64,000 nucleotides of DNA from Pyricularia pennisetigena (lineage: Eukaryota > Ascomycota > Sordariomycetes > Magnaporthales > Pyriculariaceae), in contig NC_043741.1 of assembly GCF_004337985.1 (NCBI RefSeq), forward strand, positions 5,233,445-5,297,444. Reading direction: 5' to 3'. Of this stretch, positions 11,801 to 24,952 are shown piece by piece (position 1 is the first letter of the stretch; each line of letters starts with the position of its first letter). The notes under the pieces are model-generated. The model saw only the letters and a list, made by a program, of their open reading frames with translations, did no database searches and was not told the origin of the DNA. The translations under genes and the position numbers were made by a program.

Positions 11801-13120
11801 TATATAATGTGTTTTTTTGTTTTATATTTCGAATTACTGACATTCCGGGACCTGTATTTATAAAATCAAATACCTGTTTTTAATATACCTGGTTTTGTGG
11901 CCAGAGGTTAAAATAATTACGCGAATATAAACCTAATATTTTGCAAAAAACTATAAAATAATATGGAATTAGTTTATTTATAATTTAAATATAATCCCAT
12001 AATGATTATTCCGTATATAAATTAGTATTTTTAAATATACGGTTTAGGTTGGGAATCGAAAAAAATTATCTGGTTTTGCGGGCCAAATAATATAATTGGG
12101 TACGTTGCAACGTTATAAGGTGCTGCCGTAAAAGATGTATGCGGTTTAATAAATAAGGATAATTAATTTGAACCTATAGTTTAAATTGGCAAAAAAGGTA
12201 ATACATAATGTGCAATTAATAGGGAAGATTATTCGTATATCGAACCGCCGGAGACCCAAGTGGTAGCGTCGGCGTTAAACTGGAAATTGGCGTTATTTGG
12301 AAACGTAACAACGCGTGGGCTTTACCAGGCATTCGAGGGCAATAACGATTTTTTACTGAAATTGGGACGAATTTGGTTTTTTTTTAATATGGAATATGCG
12401 CAAAAAGTGCCTATATTGCTTAATTTAGCGGTATTTTGGGTGAAATTTATTTTTATTTGATTCGTAATGTTTTAAACATCTGATAAAGTCGTTATTATAT
12501 TAAAAAGCCTAATTATATCGGTGGAATTATGAAATTTTGCTCGTTTACGGCTATTATCCAGCGAAAATGCATTACCGGTTATTTCCAGCGCTCGCTCAGA
12601 TTTTTGGAATACGGCCAAATAACCGGATTTTGGCGGGGTTTAGATTTGCTGCTATAATATTTCCTGCCTAATATTCGGGGTCCTATATATTTGGTGCTAA
12701 ATTGTATAGGTCGACCCGCGGATCGTTAGCAAATTGCTACTAATTTTAATAGGATTAAATAGCATATATATAATTTACGTCTCAGCAATTTATGTCGAGG
12801 CGGCAAGTGGCTTTAGTCGGCTAGATTTATGCAATTAAAGGCGGCAATATGATATTTAGAAACCTAACGGGTTTGTGGCTTTTATGGTAGCACAATATGG
12901 AACAAGTTACCCTCCTAATTATACTCTAAACGATAACCTACTTCTAAAATGGTTAAAAGATCGAAACTTTACGTCTTTTGGGCTTAAAAAACCATTACCG
13001 GTGGAAAACTAGGCCGATACAGTTTAAGCAAATTTGCTTTAAAAATATAACAGTTAAAAGTTTGCCACCGAAAAGCTTGCTAAATTTTAACTGTGGTACT
13101 TTGGATATATTTTAAAAAAG
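11801..13120. other. RIP-decayed DNA with possible gene relic
   Basis: AT-rich with many TAA/TAG codons. Between about 11820 and 12800 both strands look protein-like when those stops are read as Gln, so the coding strand cannot be decided. A plus frame of 66 codons is open at 12260-12460. No motif points to a family. I see no RNA gene or element boundary. Confidence 0.4.
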
Positions 13121-14480
13121 AAATCCTGTCTCGGAAATTATCCGGAAGGGGGTGTATAATAAAAAACAAACATTCCGTAATAGGTATAATGTGGAACCCA
13201 ATTCGTGGCAATTATGGGGCAAATACCTAGAAAAACATACATGTAGGACGAAAGATCAAAGGCGAAATCGATTTTAAGGGGACCTTTCGTTACGGGCTCG
13301 TTCCTATTGGTTTTCACTTCCACGGAATTTTTGGAAAAAATAATTATATAATAATATCCCGGGATTTACTACAGGGTACAAAATTTTTAACCATTTTCCT
13401 GTAACCGCAAATACATTTATTAGGAGGCCTCCGTAATTAATTATATTTGTTTTAAAAATGTCGACCGGAAAACACTAATAATAAAAAATACAAAAATTCG
13501 GGCTCGCTGTTATAATTTCTTTTTTTTAACAGGTTACTGCCTGCGAAACATTTAATTAATTTGCGTATATAATTAAAAATAGAATTTGTTGAAATTATTA
13601 ACCCCGATTTCAAACAAAAAGGACTGAAAAGTCGAGGATGAAAAGCTTTTTAAAGGGTGTATTTATAACGGGCTAATTCCTATTGGCTTTTCCCTCCATA
13701 ATGCCTTTTAAATAGGTAATTTGGAATAGCGTTCAGGTATTTAATCGGGATATATTTATATCGATTTATACCCTATAAGGTTATGCAATATTTCAAAGGT
13801 ATTACCGCTTATCGATTAATCCAAACCTGGGCGGACATATAATGAGCTTTTTTAGTAACGCGCTATAAAAACACGATAAACTTTAAACCTTATTATTACA
13901 TAATTGTATTGGCGAACTATAAAAAATTATAGCAGCCACCAACGCCCTAGCCTAGCCTAAATAATTTCGAAACCCAGTTTTGGCTATTACAACTGTTTGG
14001 GTTTAAACATTTCCGGGGAAAAGTTAGGCGTATTCCCAAATATTTATCCTTAACCTCCCCGAAATTACATTACCGTTTCCGGTTTTCGTTCACGCAAAAA
14101 ATGCGAACCAAACACGAAATTTCTACCATCCGGTATTATGGGGTATTCACCCAAATAAAAAGAGGTACAATACCTGGACACCCCATTTACAAATTGCAAG
14201 GATATTTTAATAACCCGGGCTCGCCGCCATAATCGCTTACCCCCAACAGGTCGCTATATGCATACTGGTTAAAAGTAAATTTTATAACGGGTTTTTCCTA
14301 TTAGTTTTTACCTCCATAAAGTTTTTAAAACAATTTCGGCGTCGTATTCCGGCACGTAATTGGGATATTTTTGTGTAAATTTGCATTTTCCCGAATATTT
14401 ATTCTCGGCCTCCCCGAAATTACATTGCCCTTTTTGATTTATTTTTATATAAAAAATGCGAACCAAACACAATATTCCTA
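13120..14480 (-). pseudogene. Decayed gene with internal repeated modules
   Basis: Similar segments recur along this stretch. 'Ttttcacttccac'-type sequence recurs near 13310, 13690 and 14305. A 'cctccccgaaattacatt'-type sequence recurs near 13425, 14045 and 14405. 'Atgcgaaccaaacac' occurs near 14100 and 14455. On the minus strand these read as repeated protein modules (EVKTNRNEPV / EGKANRN / GKNQQEKPV if TAA is read as Gln). The pattern suggests a multi-module protein gene mutated by RIP, perhaps because of its own internal duplication. Protein family not recognised. Confidence 0.35.
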
Positions 14481-15500
14481 CCATCCGTTAAAATTTTGGG
14501 CGTATTATTTTTGGGGCCTTTATTTCCGGTGACAAATATATTATACCCACCCAACCACCCTAGGGACAATTTTGCCAAATAAAAAAAAATGGTAACGCCA
14601 ACACAACTTTGGCTATAAACCCATTAGGATTTTTTGGGTGTTAGAATTATTGGGTAAAAGTTATTATTTTTACATTTTATTACAAAAAAAAATCCCAATT
14701 ACACATTTGTTTATCCAGCATTTTTAAACCCAATTTTTTCATTATTTGCGTATCCATACCCATTTTAAACAAATTCGCCAAACTTATTTTATTAAAATAA
14801 ACAAATATTTAGGTCTGGTATTATAATATGGTTATCTATTTATTACGGGCCAAAACGTTACCGTCGGCGCCGATATATCCCTTGGCACAATTCGACAGTA
14901 ATTTTGGTGCTATAGCCCTTCCCCTCGCAATTGGAACAATTTTCGTTTATGGAAATATATTTCCACCCATAAAATTCTTCACACCCGTATCCCGCGTACT
15001 CCCCGCTCCCGTAACAAACGTTACATTAAATTCCACAATTAATGCACTTTTTTGGTTTTTGCTTTAAAACCTGCCCCGGAAGACCATTTTCGCTTCGGTA
15101 GCAAAATAAATATATCGCCATATTTGGTAAGTAATAATATGGCGATATTAACGATAAAATGGGGAATAGTGGCAAACGGACCAAAACCAAAGGAATTAAG
15201 ATTTATACCTTTCTATAAAATTGTAAATAAAATGCTTTAAATATTAATAATTGGCCGATATGTGGTGGGTAACAGGATTTTGTTGGAAATAAGATAAAAT
15301 TCGTATATTAATTTCTAAAACCAGTAAAAAATTACGTTATTAAGTTTAAACGAGGGGATAAAAAGATTAAAGCCTCCAGAGATTTATTAATAGGAAATGC
15401 TGCTGAATTTATAAACCTTTATTTAATAGTAATAATACTCCCAGTTTACGTGCTTTGGGACACCATCGTCCCAATTTCACACCGCCAAATAAAACAGCTG
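14481..15500. other. AT-rich decayed DNA, nothing assigned
   Basis: Contains two short plus frames (14828-15067 and 15052-15240), one Pro/Ala-rich, but no motif, start context or neighbour supports either as a gene. Composition improves gradually towards 15500. Confidence 0.4.
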
Positions 15501-16259
15501 TTTAAAATCTGCTGGGGTAGTTAAAATTGCAAACCAATATCCCTGCAATATAAGCTTAACACGGAAAACCCGAGAAATATAAGGAGCTCATGAAACCAAG
15601 CTTGCAGGACAAAGCATTGGCATAATTACGTAAAAGTACGAGAATAATAACAGGCAGGAGGGAAGCAGGGGTACAGGTGGAAACTCCTAACTAACCTCCC
15701 AAGATGCTACCGGGGATATTCCTACCGGCCGATTTACTCTTATGTAAGGACATCCATCCCAATTGGTCCTGAAGCTACGCAAACACAGACCGGTTCGGCC
15801 AAAATTGAGCTAGAAACCACATATTTGGCAACCCTTTGGGCAGGTAAAATGCAACGACAAAAAACCAGTATCCTACTATTTATAAATAGGAAAGTTATCT
15901 TCCAACCAATATCTATTTAAAAACCCCTTTTCTACATCCATGTTTCACAAACTTTGCCCCAAATTCCAACCAGCCACGTCACTTTAAGATTGAAACCCTG
16001 TTTCGCATTCGTTGATTACCCAAGGTATATTTGGTTTTTTCAATCCTTTCCAATCGTCTTGGGAAATGCTTGCTTAATAACCCTTATCTTAGAACAATAA
16101 ATAATTAAAAAATTAATTACCCCCGAACGCCGCCCAAATTGTGATCGGGTCTTTCTTCCATCCTTTTAACCACTGCAAGGTTGGTTCTGACTGGCTCCCA
16201 TCTTACTTTTCTTCTTTTCGACTTATTAAACCTAACTCATATTTAACATAGCAGCAAAC
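15501..16259 (+). promoter_or_regulatory. Upstream region of the Cys-rich gene
   Basis: Normal-composition DNA, about 760 bp, without a long open frame. A pyrimidine-rich tract (cttactttcttcttttc-like, about 16200-16220) precedes the start codon at 16260, which is common upstream of fungal genes. A tiny upstream ATG frame of 15 codons lies near 15940. Assigned as 5' flank by position only. Confidence 0.3.
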
Positions 16260-16748
16260 ATGTGTATTTTCCCTTGTACAGTTTATAAGGACTGTGGGCA
16301 CCAAGTCGACGAGGCAGCGGAGCAATGTATTGTTTCAGCAATTGGGAGACGGCCTAGAAAACAAAACTGTTTGTATAACAAGCAATGTCGAGATTGCGTG
16401 GTTAGAAACACCCCTCAAACTCCTCAGGGCGACACTTGCTACGATAAACAAGAAATGTTACTTTGTTCGCAGCGGAACGAAGACAAGTACAGGAAGCAGA
16501 AGGTTTCAGGAAAAGGTATAGCCACTAACCTGGAACCAATCGGTATAATGAAGATTTTTACATGGTCAACTCTCAATGGAATACAGCACGAGACGAAGAA
16601 ACTAGGGCTGTTAAGGCTGCTCAGACCATTTTTCTTTTCGGTGAAGATAGCAGCAGCGGAGATTTCAGGTATGGTTAGCCATGATAAAAAAAGCACGCAC
16701 AATAATACCCTGAGATCACCAGGCCCTAACCCTAAGCCTAACCCTTGA
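16260..16748 (+). CDS. Small Cys/His-rich hypothetical protein
   Basis: An uninterrupted 162-codon frame in DNA of normal composition. The first 75 residues carry about ten Cys plus a CGH motif (CTVYKDCGH near residues 6-14, CRDC near 43-46). This spacing suggests a zinc-binding fold like those of many short fungal orphan proteins. No signal peptide or membrane segment is clear at the N-terminus; one hydrophobic stretch lies near residues 120-135. The last residues (PGPNPKPNP) come from a telomere-like CCCTAA tract, so the true C-terminus may be lost, or an intron may remove it. Family and function unknown. Confidence 0.5.
   Translation: MCIFPCTVYKDCGHQVDEAAEQCIVSAIGRRPRKQNCLYNKQCRDCVVRNTPQTPQGDTCYDKQEMLLCSQRNEDKYRKQKVSGKGIATNLEPIGIMKIFTWSTLNGIQHETKKLGLLRLLRPFFFSVKIAAAEISGMVSHDKKSTHNNTLRSPGPNPKPNP
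16724..16746 (-). repeat. Interstitial telomere-like tract (CCCTAA-type)
   Basis: Plus strand reads ccctaaccctaag then cctaaccctt, that is, degenerate CCCTAA units. The C-rich strand runs left to right, as at a left chromosome end and opposite to the tract at 10371. It overlaps the 3' end of the Cys-rich ORF and coincides with the return to RIP-like DNA at about 16800. Confidence 0.6.
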
Positions 16749-16849
16749 CCAAAGACCCACAAAAGCGATATTTTCACCCGCATCGCGTCAAATTCAGGAA
16801 TTTTATATACGCCAATATAAAAAATGTCCGAAAAAGGATTTTCCATGGG

Positions 16850-17837
16850 GAAAAACGGAAAATAAAAAAAAGCGTTATTATTGGAGAATATACAGGATAT
16901 GGGCGATTTAAAACAAATATTTGAATATTACGGGATAATATCCTATATATAACGCCTAATCTATACGGTAAAATTATATAATTTATTATTAACGAAAAAA
17001 TACGGCCGATAAAAAGAGAGTTTAATTAAACCAAATTATAATTTACGCTGAAGATTTGGTAGTTTTCGGACCAAATGCTACGTTTACCTCCGGGGATTCG
17101 AATTTTGGAAATATATTTATGGTTGAATGGTCGGATAAATTTTATTTGGGTTATAATAATTACAATTATTAACGGTAAACGTATTTTTTCCATACGGGTG
17201 GCGCAAATTAATGCTAGCGGATAGGTAATAATGTGGTAAAAATGTTAAAAAAGGCGTTATAGTTACCCGTACATGTTTTCCGTATATAATAGGCTATTAT
17301 AAATCCATTCCTGGGGCTAATTTCTAAATAATAGCTTATAAATCGGCATTTTCTGCAAATAATTGGAGGGTAATACCACGTATTAATCGATATTTCGTCA
17401 ATTTATAACCTTTGCGATATCGTTTTTTAATTGCATTATACGGCCTTTCCAGCGCGTTTTTAACCATAAACCAAAAGATTGTAAAACATCTTATTAATAA
17501 CTTAAACAAATTCGTTGCATATTCGAATAAAGAGTCCTAGCTACCCTAACATGGATGACGTTCCGCCGCTGTTAAACCCTAATTACGACGAGTCTAAACC
17601 CCAATACAAATCAGCATAACATTCGCCTTCGTCGTTGGTTATTTTATCATCCTCCCATCCATTATATGTGGGCTTTGTAATTAACCATTTCTCCAATACC
17701 AAACCCTGTTTATACGTTAGGGAGGAGGCAATTTTAAAAAACTTTCGGACTATATTGCGTATTTTATAGTTAAAAATCCTGCCATACGATAAAACGTAAA
17801 TCACCGCATTATAAACGATGGTTCGGTCTTTTATTGA
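16850..17837 (-). pseudogene. Host gene of unknown function, 3' segment (split by copia 1)
   Basis: The minus frame at 17583-17804 (LTYKQGLVLEKWLITKP within it) has balanced composition. It continues in sense, across the copia 1 insertion, with the minus frame at 25508-26487. The two halves abut at the target-site duplication (attga at 17833-17837). To the left the frame is broken by several stops and fades by about 17300. Protein family not recognised. Interruptions are mainly TAA/TAG at likely Gln positions. Confidence 0.45.
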
Positions 17838-18389
17838 TGTTAATTATGTGCGTTATTTAGCATGTAATGGGTCCACCTTTATTTTATATAAGCCACAATA
17901 GATAGTGCCGAAATGGGGCTGCTGAGGGTGTCAGATTTTCTATTATATTTTGTGTATTGCAGGAGTTGCGATTCAAAATCAGGGAATGGGGTTTCACCCT
18001 GTACCGGGTTATATACCCACCCTCCATTTACGAATCAGCTACCCTGTACCGGGTTGAAATTTTTACCAAATTGGCAAATCAGTGCGAACCTAAAAATGGT
18101 GTGTATAAAAATAAAGGTTTTTTTTAACAACGTATATAAAATAATTTTTCGGAAAATCGTGTGCGGCACCGGAACCCTTTACGGGGTGCAGACCGCCATT
18201 ACGATATCGGAAAATATATAAGGGAGATAAAACAAAATCTCCCCCACTAATAAATTAAATTTATTAATCCCAAAACTAATAAATTTAATATATATAAACC
18301 CTATAATTATAGGTTTTTATAACGCAATTAACACCACGCCACACCTAAACTAATATTCAACCCCTTATTAATAACCCATATTATTAACA
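17838..18389 (+). repeat. Copia 1 5' LTR
   Basis: A 552-bp LTR with TGTTAAT/ATTAACA ends. It closely matches 24953-25507, 37635-38188 and 44710-45266 and the partial copy at 34556-34961. Differences are mainly RIP-type transitions. Confidence 0.9.
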
Positions 18390-18856
18390 AATTATAAACC
18401 CGGAAAGGTTTTAATTTGTGTATTAAAATGTATTTTATATCGTTGGAAAACTTAAAATTTAGGTTTTATTTTAGTTATTATCGCATTTTTACAACACGTA
18501 TATTAACGAAAATATTGCTGTTTTTATGCAAAATTGTTGGTTTTAGGCGCTAATTTACCATTTAACCCCCTATATTTACAATGGGGATTCTTAAAAATTA
18601 ACGTTCGATTTAGGCCTTTTTAGGTATTGCAGCGATCGTTTGCATTGCAAAGCCAAAAATCTTTGGTATGGTTCTTGTGGATCGTGCACGCCATTATAAT
18701 TGGTTTAAATTTTTAATAGGGTTTACGTTAGCGAATTAATGCTAAAAACCCCTGTATTCGTTCGTTAATAATTTATTAAATCCTCGTACGTTTAATAGGG
18801 TTTACAATAACCTATAAACCCACCAGCGGAATTACGTTAATAATTAGTTTACCCAA

Positions 18857-18928
18857 CACGATACCGTGCAATTTACCCGGCACGATACCCTGCAATTTAC
18901 CCTGCACGATACCCTGCAATTTACCCTG
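18857..18928 (+). repeat. 3 x 24-bp minisatellite in copia 1 leader
   Basis: Three tandem copies of cacgataccctgcaatttaccctg (the first with two changes). Copia 2 has a single such unit near 38654, so the array expanded or contracted between copies. It lies in the untranslated leader between the LTR and gag. Confidence 0.75.
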
Positions 18929-19212
18929 CACCCATTTGACGAATTAAATTCGTTCCTTACATTTGGATTAGTATAAATACCAGGGCACCTATTAATTGTG
19001 GATTTTAGGGATTTAAACCTTGTATTTTAATGGATTTTAACCATTAAAAATAACAATAAACCCTGTAATTGGCAAATATAAACCTATACCCGTTAAAAGG
19101 CAAACGGTATAACAAATCCTAAATTAAATAGGGTATTTACTCTTAAACAATTAAATTGATTGATAATAGTTATAAATTAGCGAATTGCAATTATAATTTA
19201 AATTACCCAATA

Positions 19213-22200
19213 ATGGGAAACAGCTTTATATCGGGCTTTCCAAGCCCAATTCCAACAAATAAAGGGCCTAAACCCAACCTAAAGGAAGTTATAACCGCTT
19301 AATTACAGGCCCAAAACCTGTAATTAAAAGCGTTGATTACGCAAATGGATTAATTTTGAAGGATAATTTAACAATTAATTATTTTATTAACCCTAAAAAG
19401 CGGTAATTCCACTAATTTTAATTGTTATTCGGAAAACAAACCCGTTACCATACCCCCTAATCCACCTGGTAACCTAATTTTAGGTGACAGGATAGGTAAA
19501 AAATTATCGAAACGGGTATTTTTTTTCCCCGAAAATTGTAAATAAGTAAAAGTTAGTAATTACGATTTGTGGAAATAGGCGTTAATAGTATAATTTAGGG
19601 TTATGAAAGCAGCGGAATTTATTTCCATCCCTAAAATTGGTTATATTTTACCGGAATACGAGCAATTGATCCTATTTTTATTTATAAAAAACTGTTTAAC
19701 CAAAAAACCTTTAAAATCCATTATATGGTATTCCAACCCCGTAACGGTTTATAAAACCGTGGAAAATAATTATTCCGTTACACCCGAAATTAGTCGAAAT
19801 TAATTAGATCGGGAATTCCACGTTTTAAATTTTTTAAAATTTAAAGGAACAATACCTAAATTTAATAACCGTTATTATTTACTGGTAGTTAAATTAGCGA
19901 ATATTAACGTGTAAATTAACCCCGTAAACGTACGAAATTAATATTTACGGGCCCTGGAGGGGATAGTCCCTATTTGGACCGAACGCCAACGTAATACCCA
20001 ACGGGCTTTACAGGTTATAGGCCAAAATTCGGAAAAAGTAAATTTGCAATACTTTATGGCGGATTTTGTATCCGAAAATTCAATTTTAGGTTTTATAACG
20101 GTTAAAGCCGCTAATTATAGGTTTAAAAATAAAAAAATGGGTGAAAAAACGCTAAAAAAGGCGCTAAAAAGGAAGATAATGGGTAGGGAAACACCTTTAA
20201 ATTACGAAAAAAAAGTAAAAACTTTAATTCGGATTTTGCTTTTACAAAAAATATTAAATACTCCTTTAGCGAATTAACCGCTGGAACGTCCATAACTTTT
20301 ATGGATTTCGAATTATTTACGGGTTCGATTCCAAGTAACGTTAACAAAGGCGTAGCGTATAACGTTTTGGAATAGGAGGTTAATTCCGCTATTAGCGGAA
20401 TTATAAAATTACGTTCGAATTCGGATTCGGAAACCGATACCGGTAAAACGTTAAAACCAAATATTTTAATAGTTAATTTTGAAATTAAAACGAAACTTGG
20501 ACGCGGCGTGAAGGGACCCTAAAACTTTCTAAATTAAATTACTTTATCCTATACGATATAAGTAATACGTACCATATTTTTGCAAATAAACAATTTTTTA
20601 CCGATTATACCCCCGGCTTTACAGTCGAAATCGGTGTAAGAAATGGCCCTGTTAGGCCTGTAGGTATTGGAACTGTGAAAATACAGGTCCGTTACGGCCA
20701 AAAAACTGACGAATTTAGAAAAGTTATATTATATAACGTTTTATATATCCCTTCGTTTGGAATAAATATCGTTAATAGCTTTATACACTATAATATAAGG
20801 GGCGTTTTACTAAAAAATACCCTGTACGATAAGGATCGTAAAACGTAAAAACGTTTAAATACCGTTAAATATTTGTTTTATTTGAAGGTTAAAAGGTGCG
20901 ATATTTTTGTTCGAAATGACGTTATTTCGAATTACGCCTGTATAATAGGTAAATATAGCACCGTTTTTAGCATAATTTTACAGGGGGTTATAAAAGGTTA
21001 CGCAACCTCGTTAAAAGTAAAATTAATTAATATAAACCCTAAAAGGGATTATAAAATTTACACCGATTTGGAACTAGAAACAAATACGGTAACGGAAAAA
21101 CTAAATCCCGAACAAAATACGGAAATAACCGTAAATTCACCTGTAACGCAGAAATTTAGAGGTAAAAACCTTGAAAATCCACGTAAAATTGGGCCCCGTA
21201 GGCCCGGTATACCGTTAAATAACCCTTTTATATAACCTAATATAAAAGGGATTATTTCCGAAAAAAGGGGTTTCCCATATAAGAAATCCGTTGTTAAAAC
21301 CTCCTTTATTATCGGATTTAAAGCAGGCCCCTGTAAATTACCTCCCTTTTGGCCTAAAACGGATTACGGACGGTTGGTTAACCCTTAAAAGAAATGGAGT
21401 TATAGGTAATTGTGACGAAATCCAGGCCCAAAAAACCCTGTTATAGTACAGGCGTTTGGGGTATATATGGTTATTATTGTTAAAAAAACCGTTAAAACTA
21501 TAAAAGGTCTACCTAATTTCGACAAAATTAGGACAATTACCTATATTATTTATATCAAAGCTATTTTTATTAAACGTACAAATAAAGTCGCACTCCTTAT
21601 ACCCCCTAATATTTTCGATTTTATAAAAGGTAATACAGTAACCCTTAAGCCTAATCCTTACAACAAAAAACCCGTATTTTTATTATTAATGGACCGAAAA
21701 TCACGTTTTCGGTGGTTTATCCCATTAAAAAATAAAACCGGACCTACGGTTTTAATAGCTATTAAAGGCTTTTTTAAAACTTTAAAGGCTACGTACGGGC
21801 GCTACCCCCTCAATTGTCACTTCGATAGGGGGTACGAAGTTAATACAAACCTTCAAAATTGGTTTATAAACAAAAATATTAATTTTAGCATTTCTAATCC
21901 CTATAACCACGGCCAAAACGGATCAACGGAACGGTCCGTTCAGGTTATTTTGGATGAACTTCGGTTTACTATTATAACGGCGGGTTTACCATTATATTTA
22001 TAATATTATTTATTATTTACCGTGGTTAATTTAATTAACCATATAGCGGTAATTAATAGGGATTTAACATTTTACGAGGAATTTTATTCCGAATTCCAAC
22101 CTGGGATGACCGTATAAGCCCAATTTAGGGTATTTTCGGGTTATTAATACTACATACCAGGTTATTATACCGTTGGAAAAACGCCAAAAATTTAATAAAT

Positions 22201-24404
22201 TGGTTCCCCGCGCCGAAACGGCGAAATTTTTAACCCATTTATTAAATTTTACAACGTCGGTTTACGCACCCCTTAAACGGGCCATATATAAAACCTGTAC
22301 CGTAAAAACTATAAGGGGAACAACCGCTGAGAATTGGGTTATTCCAGGGGAAACGTTACAGATTTTAAAGGGGGAAAATACAAATTTAAAGGGGGATTTT
22401 AATTTTAAATTTAAAAACGAAATTAATAGCGTTCCAGCGGATAATTATCCTTTGAAAAACCCCGGAATTACAGGGCAATTACCACCCGTTACAAGGTGAT
22501 TAAACCTTGAAAATACAATACCCGCCAGGTTTATATAATCTACCGTTCGCCCCCTAAAACCCATAACGGTAGCGGTACCCAATCCAGTACCTAAAACAAC
22601 GGAAGCTTCGGTGTTTTCAGCACTTAAAATACAAAATATGGAATTAAACTCGCAATTCGAAAACCCAAATTTAACGGATATAAATTACGTACATTATTTT
22701 TGTTTGTAAACCAAAAAAGAATAAAAAAAAGCCCATTAAAAATAGTAAACCAAATAATTACCAACATGCTTTAAATAACCTTAAAAATGCTTAAGAATTA
22801 ATTGTTTTAACGTTTAAATTCGACCAAATCGTTATTGCAAAAACCTTTCGTTTTATCCCAAAAATTTAAATGCCTATAGGCCGTAAACTCCTTTTTACCC
22901 GGCCGGTATTTAAATTAAAACAAGATAAAAATAATAAATTTATAAAATATAAAATTAGGTTTATTATTAGGGGTTTTTCACAGGTGGAAGGCCTAAATTA
23001 TATCGAAAGTTTTGCTAACACTAATATACCATTTACCTGGCGTATATTATTAATTATAGCTAATGCATAAAATTGGGAAATAAAACAAATCGATTTTATC
23101 GGTGCGTTTTTAAATAGTAGCTTCACCGACGTAAATATATATTTGCAAATTCCAAACGGTTTTAACGAATAGGTAAAAGATTATAACTTTACCACCGCTA
23201 AAACTTTAGTGGAAATGGGTTATAACCCGAAAGAATTGCAGGTTATATAATTGGAAAAAGCGTTATATGGTTTGAAATAGGGTCCAAAAAAATGGCAAAA
23301 CCAATTTAAAGCCCTATTTTTGAAAAAAGGTTTTAAATTATTAATCTCCAATCCCGCTGTTTTTTATAACGTTAAATTCAAATATTTTATCGTTACTTTT
23401 ATAAACGATTGCCTGCTAATAGGTCCCAAATTGCAATATATTTAGGATTGAAAAGCCCGTTTGATTAAGGTATACGCGTTGGGAAACAGGGGCCCTGCAA
23501 CCTATTTTTAAGGGTTTAAATTATAAAAAATAGGTTTAAACGCCTATTTTAGTTCCATTAAAATTAATATATAAAAAAAATATTAATAATGTTCGGATTA
23601 ATTAATTGCAAATTTATATTTGTTCCTTTATAGCCCGGTGTGCGAAAATATAATGGGGGTCAACCCGTAAATGCGTTGGATGTTAAATTATTATAACGTA
23701 TTATCGGTACCCTTATATATTTAATGCTATTAACGCGCCCGGATATCGGTTTTACGGTTTCATAGTTTTTACGTTTTTTAATAAAAACCATTACAATCCA
23801 TTTAACGGCAGTTGAAAACCTATTACGTTATGTAACGGGTATTAAATCCTTATTTATTTATTACGGAAAAAAAATATCCAAAGCCGAATTACCACCCAAT
23901 TTATTAATAAAGGGTTTTAAAAGCTTGAAATTACTGGGTTTTGATATTAGCGATTTTGCCGGGGCTAGGGAAAATTCAAAATCCATTTACGGATATTTGA
24001 ATACCTTATTTGGGGGCCCTATAACGTGGAAGTGCAACAAAATTAATATTATAGTTTTAAATATTCCAAAAACCGAAACCGATGCTTTAACGGAAGCCCT
24101 GCGTGAAATACAATGGTTTAAAAATTTATTTATAAAAGTTAGACTACCTATAAAAAGCTTTATTCCATTATTTGGAAATAATACAGGTTTAATAGTTAAC
24201 GTATATAACCCTATGCACCACCAATATACTAAATATACGTTATTAAAATTTCATTACGTACGGGAATTAATTATAAAAGGATTAATAACTTTAAAATACC
24301 TGGAATCTAAACAAGTACCCGCTAAAAACCTAACAAAACCCCTAACGCTTCCAATTTATAATGTTCTTTTAAAACGTGTAAAGGTTGAATTTTTCAAAAC
24401 TTAG
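19213..24404 (+). pseudogene. Copia 1 Gag-Pol polyprotein, RIP-inactivated
   Basis: Likely start at ATG 19213 (MGNSFISGFP; copia 2 has the same start at 38961); the frame ends ...FFKT* at 24402-24404. Gag occupies roughly 19213-20450. A retropepsin-like segment is near 20520-20800. Integrase core is 21500-22000, with HFDRGYEV and NGSTERSV carrying the second Asp and the Glu. RT is 22800-23480 and copia-type RNase H 23920-24400. The RT catalytic pair reads FINDC where copia 2 has FVDDC, so one catalytic Asp is lost by a G-to-A change. Many TAG/TAA stops interrupt it; no product is expected. Confidence 0.85.
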
Positions 24405-24952
24405 TTTTTACCTATTGAATTTTAAGGTATTTAATTAATTCGCTAATTAATTACTTATTACATTTCCTTTGTTTGCAAATATTGGATTCTTGTTATCCTA
24501 ACACCGGCCGTGTTACCCGAATTTACCCTGCACAGGTTAATTATTAAACAAATTATACCGACTTTATACCAAAAATTGAATTAAAATTGAAAAAGTTCGT
24601 GTTTTGGGCGATTTACGTATTCGAAATACCTTATATAATATATTTAATTTGGACTATTATTAACGAATAGCCAAATTAATTACCTGGTTTAATAGTTAAT
24701 TCTGTGGGTCAATATTACGCAAATCGGGGGTTCGAGTCCGGGGGTTATTACAGTTTTGGGGGTTTTTTCCAATTCGGGGGTTCGTCCATTTAAGGGGTTA
24801 CAGGTCGGTATAAAAGGTTCAATTGACCAGGGGGTTTATATCGGGAATTCGAATCGGGTTAGGATATAAGGGGGATCTTTTTTTTTTAAGGTTTTATTTT
24901 TTATATATTTGTTTTTTCCGACTTTATATGAATAGTAGTAAAAAAAAGGGGA

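Noticed and set aside
16439..16846. 135-codon minus frame opposite the Cys-rich ORF
   Set aside because: It runs through the telomere-like tract as Gly-Leu repeats and lacks motifs; the plus frame has structured Cys spacing and a plausible start.
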